DNA of 9,167 bases from NCBI GenBank assembly GCA_003561495.1, contig PWWM01000140.1:1-9167 (forward strand). Reading direction: 5' to 3'. Numbering within the stretch: the stretch's first letter is position 1; each line of letters opens with the position of its first letter. Below the pieces are notes generated by a model, which worked only from the letters and a program-made list of their open reading frames with translations, searched no databases and was not told the origin of the DNA. The translations under genes and the position numbers were made by a program. This stretch comes from Gammaproteobacteria bacterium. Lineage in GTDB: Bacteria > Pseudomonadota > Gammaproteobacteria > Xanthomonadales > Wenzhouxiangellaceae. Shown piece by piece: positions 1 to 6,621 of the stretch.

Positions 1-179
1 CCATCACTCACCACTACCCAGGCGCCCCCCGGGATGCCATGCTCGTCGAGTACATGGCCAAACTGGCGGTCGAATTCGCCCAGGTCAGGGTGGGCCGCCA
101 GATTGCCGGCCAGCATCAGTGTCAGCAAGCCGGCCAGGCCGCGTGCAATGAAATTTCCGGTTGGCATGCCAGCGATCAT
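1..179 (-). CDS. Secreted serine hydrolase, beta-lactamase fold (N-terminal fragment)
   Basis: The reading frame starts on the minus strand near 179 and leaves the window at its left edge, so only about 59 residues are visible. Two in-frame ATGs exist, at 179 and at 167; neither has a good Shine-Dalgarno, so the start is uncertain. The N-terminus has a basic residue followed by a hydrophobic core (GLAGLLTLMLAG) and a likely signal-peptidase site after NLAA, which suggests export to the periplasm. The mature start reads FDRQFGHVLDEHGIPGGAWVVVSDG in outline (mature segment begins near residue 24). The pattern 'amphipathic helix, then IPGGA, a beta strand and DG' is typical of the first segment of class C beta-lactamase/penicillin-binding-like esterases. 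The catalytic SxxK would lie beyond the window, so function (esterase, peptidase or lactamase) cannot be decided. It diverges from the DUF368 gene. Confidence 0.55.
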   Translation of the reverse strand, partial: MIAGMPTGNFIARGLAGLLTLMLAGNLAAHPDLGEFDRQFGHVLDEHGIPGGAWVVVSD

Positions 180-202
180 CGGTCTGCAGTCGAGTTGACC
201 CG

Positions 203-208
203 ATTATA
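203..208 (-). promoter_or_regulatory. Putative -10 box (TATAAT) for the serine hydrolase gene
   Basis: On the minus strand a perfect TATAAT lies 24 to 36 nt upstream of the two candidate starts at 179 and 167. No convincing -35 hexamer is visible at 16-18 nt spacing, so this is a motif-only call. Confidence 0.35.
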
Positions 209-278
209 GGCCAGACCTGGATCAATGTTGGGCGGGGTACACTACCGATTCTTTTTCAATCGCGGATTCCATTCATAC

Positions 279-1196
279 ATGCAACGCGCCCCCAAGGATT
301 ACGCGCTGGTCTCGCTCAAGGGGGGCTTGATGGGTGTGGCCGATACGGTGCCCGGCGTCTCCGGCGGCACCGTGGCGCTGGTGACCGGAATCTACGAAGA
401 GCTGATCCATTCCCTGGCGCGCATTGGACCGGCCCGGATTCAGGATCTGCGAGAGTCCGGCATCGCAGGCTTGTGGCGGTCAATCAATGCCTCCTTTCTG
501 CTGGCGGTGTTCCTGGGCATGATCGTGGCCGTAATTGCCGTGGCCGAACTCATGAACTGGCTGCTGACCCACCATCGCCTGTTGCTGTGGGGTTTTTTCT
601 TCGGCCTGATTCTGGCCTCGGTGCCTCTGGTGGCCTGGCGCATGCGTGACTGGCGGGGTGGACATGTCGGCTGGGCCGGTAGCGGGGTCCTGATTGGCCT
701 GGGGGTCACTCTGCTGGTTCCGGCCACAACACCCGATGCGTTGTGGATGATTTTTCTGGCCGGCATGATCGCCATCTGCGCAATGGTGTTGCCGGGCATC
801 TCGGGCAGTTTTCTGCTGCTGATTCTGTCGAAGTACGAGACCATGGTTCAGGCCGTGGTCGAGCGCGATCTCCTGGTCATCCTGGTATTCATGGCAGGCG
901 CTTTGGTTGGCGTACTGGCCATGGCAAGGGCGCTTGCCGCGTTGTTCAGACGCCATCATGACGCCACCATTGCCCTGTTGACCGGCTTCATGGCGGGCTC
1001 GCTGAATGCGCTCTGGCCATGGCAGCATGGTATCAGTCAGGGTGGATTTTCCGTCCATTACTGGCCGTGGCAATTCGAGTCGGTCGCCGGTGAGTCGGCG
1101 CAGGTGACCGGCGTGCTGGTTAGCTTCGTGTTGGGTCTGGTCCTGATTGCATGCTTTGCCCCGTTTGAGCGGGCTCGACATCGCCAGGTGACCTGA
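279..1196 (+). CDS. DUF368 family polytopic membrane protein, probable undecaprenyl-phosphate translocase
   Basis: This is a 305-residue, very hydrophobic protein with roughly eight membrane segments. It carries the family hallmark twice, as an internal repeat: PGVSGGT at residues 25-31 after LKGGLMGVADTV, and PGISGS at residues 172-177 in AMVLPGISGSFLLLILSKYE. Members of DUF368 (PopT of Vibrio cholerae) were shown genetically to return undecaprenyl phosphate across the inner membrane for reuse in cell-wall and O-antigen synthesis; applying that to this protein is inference by family. An in-frame ATG at 225 would add 18 residues (MLGGVHYRFFFNRGFHSY), but the ATG at 279 puts the conserved motif at the usual distance from the N-terminus, so it is preferred. 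Neither start has a strong ribosome site. The NYN-LOTUS gene follows after 44 nt on the same strand, so co-transcription is likely. Confidence 0.85.
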   Translation: MQRAPKDYALVSLKGGLMGVADTVPGVSGGTVALVTGIYEELIHSLARIGPARIQDLRESGIAGLWRSINASFLLAVFLGMIVAVIAVAELMNWLLTHHRLLLWGFFFGLILASVPLVAWRMRDWRGGHVGWAGSGVLIGLGVTLLVPATTPDALWMIFLAGMIAICAMVLPGISGSFLLLILSKYETMVQAVVERDLLVILVFMAGALVGVLAMARALAALFRRHHDATIALLTGFMAGSLNALWPWQHGISQGGFSVHYWPWQFESVAGESAQVTGVLVSFVLGLVLIACFAPFERARHRQVT

Positions 1197-1240
1197 CTGA
1201 TGGTGTACCCTTGCCACATTCGAAAGTGACGAGTCTTGCA

Positions 1241-2047
1241 ATGTCTGCCAATACCACTCGCAACCTGGCCCTGTTCTGTGACTTCGAGAATATCGCTTTG
1301 GGCGTTCGCGATGCCCGCTACGAGGCGTTCGATATTCAGAAGGTCCTGGAGCGCTTGCTGCTCAAGGGCAATATCGTCGTCAAGAAGGCCTATTGTGACT
1401 GGGGACGGTATCGCGAGTTCAAGCCGCCCATGCACGAGGCGGCGTTCGAGATGATCGACATTCCCCATTTGAGACAGTCCGGCAAGAACTCGGCCGATAT
1501 TCGCATGGTCGTTGATGCGCTCGATCTGTGCTACACCAAGTCGCATGTCGATGTGTTCGTGATCATCAGCGGTGATTCGGATTTCTCACCGCTGGTTTCC
1601 AAGCTGCGCGAGAACAACAAGACCGTGATCGGCGTCGGGGTCAAGAGTTCGACTTCTGATCTGCTGATGGCCAACTGCGATGAGTTCATCTTCTACGATG
1701 ATCTGATCCGCAAGCAGCAACAGAAAGCCTCGAAGAAAAAGACCGCCAGGAAAAAGAAGAAAAAGACCCAGGTGAAGTCAGTTGATGACAAGCAGCAGGA
1801 AGCCTTCGATCTGGTTCTGGAGACCACCGATGCGCTGTTTTCCGATCGTGATGCCGAGGAAAAGGTGTGGGGTTCGATGGTCAAGCAGGCCATCAAGCGC
1901 CGCAAGCCCGGCTTCAGCGAAAGCTACCATGGCTTTCGCAGTTTCAATCACCTTTTGCAGGAAGCCGAAAAGCAGGGCTTGCTGACCCTGCAACACGACG
2001 AAAAATCCGGCGGCTACATCATCAAGGCCTATCGCGGCGACGACTGA
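1241..2047 (+). CDS. NYN-domain (LabA/PIN-like) putative RNase with C-terminal OST-HTH/LOTUS domain
   Basis: The 268-residue protein has two parts. Residues about 7-155 form an NYN/LabA-like PIN-fold domain: strand 1 LALFCDFENI with Asp14, ADIRMVVDAL with Asp86 and Asp92, and VIISGDSDFSPL with Asp112 and Asp114, the acidic set that binds metal in PIN-type nucleases. A strongly basic linker follows (residues 157-179, KASKKKTARKKKKK). Residues about 185-264 match the OST-HTH/LOTUS winged-helix type (AFDLVLETTDALF, WGSMVKQAIKRRKPGFSESYHGFRSFNHLLQEAEKQGLL). The domain order implies a cytoplasmic nuclease or RNA-binding protein; the substrate is unknown. The ATG at 1241 is preferred over an in-frame TTG at 1211 that would add ten poorly conserved-looking residues. 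It lies downstream of the DUF368 gene and converges on the MscS gene across a palindromic repeat. Confidence 0.85.
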   Translation: MSANTTRNLALFCDFENIALGVRDARYEAFDIQKVLERLLLKGNIVVKKAYCDWGRYREFKPPMHEAAFEMIDIPHLRQSGKNSADIRMVVDALDLCYTKSHVDVFVIISGDSDFSPLVSKLRENNKTVIGVGVKSSTSDLLMANCDEFIFYDDLIRKQQQKASKKKTARKKKKKTQVKSVDDKQQEAFDLVLETTDALFSDRDAEEKVWGSMVKQAIKRRKPGFSESYHGFRSFNHLLQEAEKQGLLTLQHDEKSGGYIIKAYRGDD

Positions 2048-2267
2048 AATACCTGTCCTCACGCAGATTCCGCGGGCACTAATCCAGGCCCACTGTCGCG
2101 GCTCAATCGAAAAGAATCCTCGCGCAAAGACGCAGAGACGAGAAGAAAGGAATGAAAACCTATAAATAAATGAAGTAAGGCCACACGTTGTCTTCGGTGA
2201 ATTCGGTGTTTATGGTTTTCTTTTTTTTCTCCGCGTTTCTGCGTCTCTGCGCGAGATCAATCAATAA
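2048..2267. other. Convergent intergenic region holding one repeat element
   Basis: This gap separates the stop of the NYN-LOTUS gene from the stop of the MscS gene. Apart from the imperfect palindrome at 2119-2255, no coding potential is visible. No classical short-stem, U-tract terminator was found for either gene; the T-run near 2219-2229 belongs to the right arm of the repeat. Confidence 0.6.
2119..2255. repeat. Imperfect palindromic repeat element, 42-bp terminal inverted arms
   Basis: The left arm (2119-2160) and the reverse complement of the right arm (2214-2255) match at 35 of 42 positions. Both begin CTCGCGCA, share the core AGACGCAGA and end GAAAACC. Allowing one gap, similarity continues a few bases inward. 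The 53-nt centre is A/T-rich and contains a short direct repeat (TTCGGTG twice, about 2200-2210). It contains no ORF. The 'CTCGCGCA-AAGACGCAGAGA' type of sequence is one I associate with dispersed intergenic repeats in several proteobacteria, so it may be a REP/MITE-like element, and in RNA could form a long hairpin that ends both converging transcripts. Mobility is not demonstrated by this single copy. Confidence 0.75.
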
Positions 2268-3089
2268 TCATTTTTCGTTGTAAACGTGAATATCGCGTTG
2301 CGGGAACGGAATCGAGCAGCCGGCCTTTTCAAGCTCGACCTTGAGTTGTTCCAGCAACTCGCCGCGGGTAGGCCAGAATACATCCGAATTGACCCAGGGT
2401 CGCACGGCAAAGTCCACGCTGGAGTCACCGAGATCCATGACCATGATGGTCGGCGCCGGATCATCGAGAACGTTTTCGTGCTCGGAAAGGACTCGTGAAA
2501 TGGTGTCGCGGGCCAGTTTGAGATCATCCTCGTAGTGGACACCGATGATCAGGTCGATACGGCGGGTGTCGTATGAGGAGTAGTTGGTGATCGGGTTGGA
2601 GGTGATCGAACTGTTGGGCACGACGACATGGCGATTGTCCGGGGTTTTCAGCTCGGTTTGAAAAATGCCCACCGAACGCACCGTGCCCGAAACGCCACCG
2701 GCCTCGACAAAGTCACCCCGCGTGAACGGCCGAAAGCCGACCAGCATCAGGCCAGCCGCAAAATTGCTCAGACTGCTTTGCAAGGCCAGGCCGACGGCCA
2801 GCGCCGCGCCACCGAGAATGGCGATCAAGGGTGTGACGGCAATACCCAGGTAGCCGATGGCGATCAGTACAACTGAAAGCAAAAGAACGACGTAAACGAT
2901 ATTGGCCAGGAAATTGATGATCAGCTCATCCATTTCCCGCTTCTTCATCGTGTTGCGGATCAGCCGGACCAACGCCTTGGCGATCCAGCGACCGATGATG
3001 AAGATCAGAATGGCGCCCAGCACCTGCCAGGCCACCGCCAGTGCACTGGCAGTCTCTATTTCACTCATCCATTCCTGCAAGCCTTCCAT
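2268..3089 (-). CDS. mscS: Small-conductance mechanosensitive channel, MscS family
   Basis: This inner-membrane channel of 273 residues is close to the minimal MscS length. It should open under membrane tension to release solutes at hypo-osmotic shock. Visible parts are TM1 about residues 17-45, TM2 about 56-80, and the pore helix TM3 about 84-116 with the Gly/Ala-rich stretch IAILGGAALAVGLALQSSLSNFAAG in outline. These are followed by the beta domain (FTRGDFVEAGGVSGTVRSVGIFQTEL in outline) with the typical VVVPNS motif, and the C-terminal alpha/beta domain. The ATG at 3089 is chosen because GAGGAG lies 6 nt upstream. An upstream in-frame start near 3155 would add VGL repeats that are only translated 9-nt tandem repeats. 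It is the last gene of the minus-strand cluster, 56 nt after the YbjN-like gene. Confidence 0.92.
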   Translation of the reverse strand: MEGLQEWMSEIETASALAVAWQVLGAILIFIIGRWIAKALVRLIRNTMKKREMDELIINFLANIVYVVLLLSVVLIAIGYLGIAVTPLIAILGGAALAVGLALQSSLSNFAAGLMLVGFRPFTRGDFVEAGGVSGTVRSVGIFQTELKTPDNRHVVVPNSSITSNPITNYSSYDTRRIDLIIGVHYEDDLKLARDTISRVLSEHENVLDDPAPTIMVMDLGDSSVDFAVRPWVNSDVFWPTRGELLEQLKVELEKAGCSIPFPQRDIHVYNEK

Positions 3090-3095
3090 ATCGAA

Positions 3096-3101
3096 CTCCT
3101 C
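3096..3101 (-). promoter_or_regulatory. Shine-Dalgarno deciding the MscS start
   Basis: GAGGAG on the minus strand, six nucleotides (TTCGAT) before the ATG at 3089. It rules out the longer frame starting at 3155. Confidence 0.8.
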
Positions 3102-3111
3102 AAAACCAATT

Positions 3112-3147
3112 AAACCAACCAAACCAACCAAACCAACCAAACCAACT
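3112..3147. repeat. Four tandem copies of a 9-nt unit (AAACCAACC)
   Basis: Three exact copies and a fourth with one change (last base T) run head to tail. They are flanked on both sides by the related AAAACCAAT. The array fills most of the 56-nt spacer between the stop codon of the YbjN-like gene (3146-3148) and the Shine-Dalgarno of mscS. The last two bases of the array overlap that stop codon. Confidence 0.9.
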
Positions 3148-3553
3148 AAAACCAATCCCCACCCTTGTTCAGCGTGATTTCGATTTTGTCGCCCAGTTCT
3201 GCCACATGTGTGATCAGGTAGTCCAGTGCTTCGACCGTGATACTACTGTAGAGCATGTTCTCGCAGAGCTTGAGAAAAGCCATGCCCTCCATGTCGCCTA
3301 CGGCCAGATAGCCGGTGCGCAGCATGAGGTTGACCCGGAGACACTTTTCCGGATCATGGTCGGCAAGAGGGGCGACCGTGGTTTCAACCCGCAGGAAACG
3401 TTTGCCGTCCGGACTTTTGAGCTCGGCCAGGAACACGCTCTGACGACGGCCGGATTCACCCACCGGAACCTCGAGGCCGAGCATGAAAGGCTCTTCGTGA
3501 ACCACATCATAATGATCCTTGACATGTTCTTCGATGGCGGCAAAGGTGTCCAT
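3146..3553 (-). CDS. Small YbjN/CesT-like protein of unknown function
   Basis: This 135-residue soluble acidic protein has no signal peptide or membrane segment. It has a predicted alpha-beta-alpha pattern: N-terminal helix (DTFAAIEEHV), strands around FMLGLEVP, RRQSVFLAEL and RFLRVETTVAPL, the segment KCLRVNLMLRTGYLAVGDMEG (residues 70-90), and C-terminal helices (MAFLKLCENML; TVEALDYLITHVAELGDKIEITL). The 'LRVxxxVAPL ... LRVNLxLRxGYLAVGxxEG' pattern resembles YbjN and the type III secretion chaperone (CesT) fold. That is pattern recognition, not a confirmed match, and the role is unknown. Its ATG overlaps the stop of the upstream dehydrogenase by one base (TAATG), so translation is probably coupled. 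The mscS gene follows 56 nt later. Confidence 0.75.
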   Translation of the reverse strand: MDTFAAIEEHVKDHYDVVHEEPFMLGLEVPVGESGRRQSVFLAELKSPDGKRFLRVETTVAPLADHDPEKCLRVNLMLRTGYLAVGDMEGMAFLKLCENMLYSSITVEALDYLITHVAELGDKIEITLNKGGDWF

Positions 3554-4323
3554 TACTTGGGTTCCAGACGCACCGCACCGTCAAGGCGGATGGTCGTGCC
3601 GTTGAAGTAGCGATTTTCGACGATATGGGCAGCCAGAGCAGCAAATTCTTCCGATTTGCCCAGGCGCCGGGGAAAGGGAATGGACTCGCCGAGCGTTTTC
3701 TGGATTTCTTCGGGCATGATGTCCATCATGGGCGTGTGAAAAACGCCTGGAGCGATGGTCATCACACGCACCCCGATTCGGGTGAACTCTCGGGCCATGG
3801 GTAGGGTCATGCCGACCACGCCACCCTTGGAGGCCGAATAGGCTGCCTGGCCGATCTGGCCTTCCTCGGCCGCGATCGAGGCGGTGTTGATGATTAAACC
3901 GCGCTCGTTGTCCTCACCAGGTTCATTGTCCTGCATCTGAAAAGCGGCGGCCTTGGCAACATTGAAACTGCCGATCAGGTTGACCATGACCGTTTTGGCG
4001 AAATTGTCCAGTGGCATCGGACCCTCGCGCCCCAACACCCGTCCCGCACCGAGTATGCCGGCGCAATTGACCGCGACGTTGAGACCGCCCAGCCATTGGC
4101 GAGCTTGATCGATCACCTCGTTGACATCTTCTTCGCTGGTGACATCGACCCGGAAAAAATGTGCTTGCTCCTCACCCAGGGCGGCGACCGCTTCAACGCC
4201 CTTGTCGGCATTGACATCCAGCAACGCGACCTTGCCGCCGTCTGCGACAAACCGCTCGGCCACGGCGAACCCCAAACCGGAAACGCCACCGGTGATGACT
4301 GCTTTTACATTTTCAGCTTGCAT
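3553..4323 (-). CDS. Short-chain dehydrogenase, 3-hydroxyacyl-CoA dehydrogenase type 2 (HSD10-like)
   Basis: The 256-residue cytoplasmic enzyme is a classical SDR. It has the cofactor motif TGGVSGLG (11-18), an Asp at the end of strand 2 (Asp36 in LLDVNAD) indicating NAD(H) use, NCAG (86-89), Asn115, Ser149, and the catalytic YxxxK as Tyr162 and Lys166 (AAYSASKGG). Segments such as GQIGQAAYSASKGGVVGMTLPMAREF (outline), TIAPGVFHTPMM and IPFPRRLGKSEEFAAL are those of 3-hydroxy-2-methylbutyryl-CoA / short-chain 3-hydroxyacyl-CoA dehydrogenases. The expected reaction is NAD-dependent oxidation of (2-methyl-)3-hydroxybutyryl-CoA in isoleucine breakdown or beta-oxidation; the exact substrate is inferred. 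The ATG at 4323 has AAGGA nine bases upstream. It lies 140 nt after the HMG-CoA lyase gene, a gap large enough for its own regulation, and is coupled to the YbjN-like gene. Confidence 0.9.
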   Translation of the reverse strand: MQAENVKAVITGGVSGLGFAVAERFVADGGKVALLDVNADKGVEAVAALGEEQAHFFRVDVTSEEDVNEVIDQARQWLGGLNVAVNCAGILGAGRVLGREGPMPLDNFAKTVMVNLIGSFNVAKAAAFQMQDNEPGEDNERGLIINTASIAAEEGQIGQAAYSASKGGVVGMTLPMAREFTRIGVRVMTIAPGVFHTPMMDIMPEEIQKTLGESIPFPRRLGKSEEFAALAAHIVENRYFNGTTIRLDGAVRLEPK

Positions 4324-4378
4324 TTCGTTTGTTCCTTGTCGATTCTATTCAAGAGATGGGCATGTGAACGGAGCGTTG

Positions 4379-4394
4379 GAGAATGCTCATTCTC
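4379..4394. promoter_or_regulatory. Perfect palindrome, possible operator upstream of the dehydrogenase
   Basis: GAGAATG and CATTCTC form perfect 7-bp arms around CT. The site lies 56 nt upstream of the dehydrogenase start and 70 nt after the HMG-CoA lyase stop. Its length and symmetry suit a dimeric regulator, but I do not recognise a consensus, and a TAGAAT at about 4342-4347 (minus strand) is the only nearby -10-like sequence. Confidence 0.35.
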
Positions 4395-4398
4395 GTCC

Positions 4399-4418
4399 GT
4401 CGGGGGTGTAACCCCGAC
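4399..4418. repeat. GC-rich hairpin (GTCGGGG / CCCCGAC)
   Basis: Seven-bp inverted arms flank GTGTAA, five bases from the palindrome at 4379-4394. No T-run follows on either strand, so it is not a classical terminator. The sequence GTCGGGG-GTGTAA-CCCCGACC resembles dispersed intergenic palindromes of proteobacteria, which is an impression only. Confidence 0.55.
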
Positions 4419-4463
4419 CTACAATCTGACGATTTGCCTTTCGGTGGTTCCAAGGTCTTTTTC

Positions 4464-5363
4464 TTAGCTTGATCGTTTGAGTATGGCCTGGCCGGTGCGC
4501 GATCGTGGGCGGCTGAGTTCGCCGGCGATCCAGTCTCCGACTCGCGCCAGGTTGACCAGGTTAATGCCGGTTTCCATTCCCATGCCCTCAAGCATGTATA
4601 CGACATCTTCTGTGGCGACGTTGCCGGTTGCACCGCGTGCGTACGGGCATCCGCCCAGGCCGGCAACCGAGCTGTCGACCACGCGCACGCCAATGTCCAT
4701 GCAGGCAGCGATGTTGGCCAGTGCCTGGCCATAGGTATCGTGGAAATGCACGGCCAGTTGATCAACGGGAATGGATTCGGCCACTGCGGCAACCATGGTT
4801 CGGGCCTGGTTGGGGGTGCCGACGCCAATGGTGTCGCCCAGTGAGACTTCGACGCAGCCGGCTTCAAACAAGGCCTCGGCCACGCGCACGACATCGCTGA
4901 CGGGAACCTTGCCCTGATAGGGACAGCCCAGCACCGTCGAGACGTAACCGCGCACCCGTACTCCGTCTTCCCGGGCACGCTTGAGCACGGGTGCGAAACG
5001 ACGCAGTGACTGCTCGATGGTGCAGTTGATATTGCGCTGATTGAAGGCCTCGGAGGCTGCCGTAAACACAGCGATTTCGTCAACATCCACGGCTCGCGCA
5101 CGCTCATAACCGCGTTCATTTGGCACCAGCGCCGGGTAGTGCACGCCGGGCTTTCGCTCGAGCGCGCGCATGACCTCCTCGGCATCCGCCAGTTGCGGAA
5201 TGGCCCGATCACTGACAAAGCTGGTCGACTCAACCACGTTCAGGCCGGTTTCAGCCAGTCGGTGAATCAGCTCGAGCTTGACCGATGTTGGAATCGTGTA
5301 CGGCTCATTCTGCAGACCGTCGCGCGGTCCAACCTCGACGACCTTGACCCGGTTCCCGCGCAC
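4464..5363 (-). CDS. mvaB: Hydroxymethylglutaryl-CoA lyase
   Basis: The enzyme splits HMG-CoA into acetoacetate and acetyl-CoA, the last step of leucine catabolism. The 299-residue TIM-barrel protein has every expected catalytic feature: EVGPRDGLQNE with Arg14 and Asp15, the metal-binding His207 and His209 in VHFHDTYGQ, and the signature SSVAGLGGCPYARGATGN with the catalytic Cys239. There is no targeting peptide, so it is cytoplasmic. The start is a GTG at 5363: an in-frame TAG lies just upstream and no ATG precedes the conserved core. No clear Shine-Dalgarno is seen, but the GTG is only 10 nt after the thiolase stop, which suits translational coupling. The symbol mvaB (liuE in Pseudomonas) is by family. 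The leucine-pathway partners isovaleryl-CoA dehydrogenase and methylcrotonyl-CoA carboxylase are not in the window. Confidence 0.95.
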   Translation of the reverse strand: MRGNRVKVVEVGPRDGLQNEPYTIPTSVKLELIHRLAETGLNVVESTSFVSDRAIPQLADAEEVMRALERKPGVHYPALVPNERGYERARAVDVDEIAVFTAASEAFNQRNINCTIEQSLRRFAPVLKRAREDGVRVRGYVSTVLGCPYQGKVPVSDVVRVAEALFEAGCVEVSLGDTIGVGTPNQARTMVAAVAESIPVDQLAVHFHDTYGQALANIAACMDIGVRVVDSSVAGLGGCPYARGATGNVATEDVVYMLEGMGMETGINLVNLARVGDWIAGELSRPRSRTGQAILKRSS

Positions 5364-5373
5364 GCCAGGCTAA

Positions 5374-6543
5374 TCAATCGAGTTCGATGGCGAGCGCGGT
5401 GGCCTCACCGCCGCCAATGCACAACGAGGCCACGCCGCGCTTGAGGCCGCGACTGGCCAGGGCATGGGCCAGGGTGACGACAATACGCGCTCCGCTGGCG
5501 CCGATCGGGTGGCCCAATGCGCAAGCCCCGCCGTTGACATTGACCTTGTCGTGATTCAGATCCAGGTCTTTCATGGCGGCCATGGTCACCACGGCAAAGG
5601 CCTCGTTGATTTCGAAAAGATCGACATCGGCCACGCTCCAGCCGGCTTTGTCCAGCACCTTTTGCATGGCGCCTACCGGCGCAGTGGTGAACCACTCCGG
5701 CTCTTGGGAATGAGTAGCATGAGCGACGATGCGCGCCAAGGGTGTCAGGCCGCGTTGCTCGGCTTGCCCGGCCTTCATCAACACCAGGGCCGCGGCACCG
5801 TCGGAAATCTTCGAGGAACTGGCCGCCGTGATCGTGCCGTCCTTGGCAAAGGCCGGACGCAACGAGGGCATTTTCTCGATGTTGCAGCGCGGCGGTTCCT
5901 CATCGCCGGCAATCTGCTCTTCGCCCTTGCGCGACTTGACGGCCACCGGGGCGATCTCGGCCTGGAATGCACCATTGTCCAGGGCGGCCATGGCACGTTC
6001 TACTGAAGCCTTGGAAAATGCATCCTGGTCTTCGCGGCTGAATCCGTACTTGGCCGCGCACTGCTCGCCGAACGGTCCCATGAGCTGGCCATCGTAAGGA
6101 TTCTGAAGTCCATCGAAAAACATGTGGTCCAGGCTCTGGACATGGCCCATGCGCAGGCCCCGATCGATCATGTAGGGGGCATTGGTCATTGACTCCATGC
6201 CGCCGGCGACCACGATCTCGGATGAGCCGGCCACAATCGCGTCATGGCCCTGGATGATGGCTTTCATGCCTGAGCCACAGACCTTGTTGATGGTCGTGCA
6301 GCCGGCGCTGACGGGCAGCCCGGCGCCCAGTGAGGCCTGGCGCGCCGGCGCCTGACCGGTGCCGGCCGGCAGGACACAGCCCATGAGGACTTCGCTGATC
6401 TCTTCGCCCTTAATTCCGGCATCACTGATTGCGGCAGCAATTGCCGCCGATCCGAGTTGAGGTGACTTGATACGTGCAAACTGGCCCTGGAATGAGCCGA
6501 TGGCCGTGCGGCGGGCGGAAGCAATGACGATGGGGTCGGACAT
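5374..6543 (-). CDS. Acetyl-CoA C-acetyltransferase (thiolase II family)
   Basis: This 389-residue thiolase is of the usual length. The nucleophilic Cys89 sits in INKVCGSGMK, NEAF is at 313-316, His345 is in ALGHPIGASGARI and the second catalytic Cys375 is in SLCIGGGEA. Residues 113-123 (AGGMESMTNAP) are also family-typical. It should catalyse reversible thiolysis of acetoacetyl-CoA, and possibly 2-methylacetoacetyl-CoA, to acetyl-CoA units. Substrate range cannot be fixed from sequence; its placement next to HMG-CoA lyase and an HSD10-like dehydrogenase favours branched-chain amino-acid breakdown over PHA synthesis. The ATG at 6543 is chosen over one ten codons upstream because AAGGAGAGG lies six bases before it; the longer frame would translate the ribosome site. 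It is the first gene of the minus-strand cluster. Confidence 0.95.
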   Translation of the reverse strand: MSDPIVIASARRTAIGSFQGQFARIKSPQLGSAAIAAAISDAGIKGEEISEVLMGCVLPAGTGQAPARQASLGAGLPVSAGCTTINKVCGSGMKAIIQGHDAIVAGSSEIVVAGGMESMTNAPYMIDRGLRMGHVQSLDHMFFDGLQNPYDGQLMGPFGEQCAAKYGFSREDQDAFSKASVERAMAALDNGAFQAEIAPVAVKSRKGEEQIAGDEEPPRCNIEKMPSLRPAFAKDGTITAASSSKISDGAAALVLMKAGQAEQRGLTPLARIVAHATHSQEPEWFTTAPVGAMQKVLDKAGWSVADVDLFEINEAFAVVTMAAMKDLDLNHDKVNVNGGACALGHPIGASGARIVVTLAHALASRGLKRGVASLCIGGGEATALAIELD

Positions 6544-6549
6544 GGGGAG

Positions 6550-6558
6550 CCTCTCCTT
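6550..6558 (-). promoter_or_regulatory. Strong Shine-Dalgarno of the thiolase gene
   Basis: AAGGAGAGG on the minus strand, six nucleotides before the ATG at 6543. It fixes the start against the upstream in-frame ATG at 6573. Confidence 0.8.
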
Positions 6559-6575
6559 GGGTCGATGGACCACCT

Positions 6576-6581
6576 ATTATC
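6576..6581 (-). promoter_or_regulatory. Putative extended -10 box for the thiolase-led cluster
   Basis: The minus strand reads TGC-GATAAT, an extended -10 form, placing a start of transcription about 26 nt before the thiolase ATG. Only a weak TTAACC (19-nt spacing) could be a -35. Confidence 0.4.
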
Positions 6582-6621
6582 GCAGATGAGGGGGGATTAA
6601 GGTTAAGGGGTGAAGGGAATT

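Noticed and set aside
480..1241. Long open frame antisense to the DUF368 gene
   Set aside because: Its product is rich in Gln, His and Arg with no recognisable domain and it mirrors the codon pattern of a clear membrane protein on the other strand.
3090..3155. MscS starting at 3155 with an N-terminal VGL repeat
   Set aside because: The extension is translated tandem repeat lying upstream of a strong GAGGAG that serves the ATG at 3089.
4349..5233. Alternative minus-strand frame within the HMG-CoA lyase gene
   Set aside because: It overlaps the lyase out of frame; all catalytic motifs lie in the other frame.
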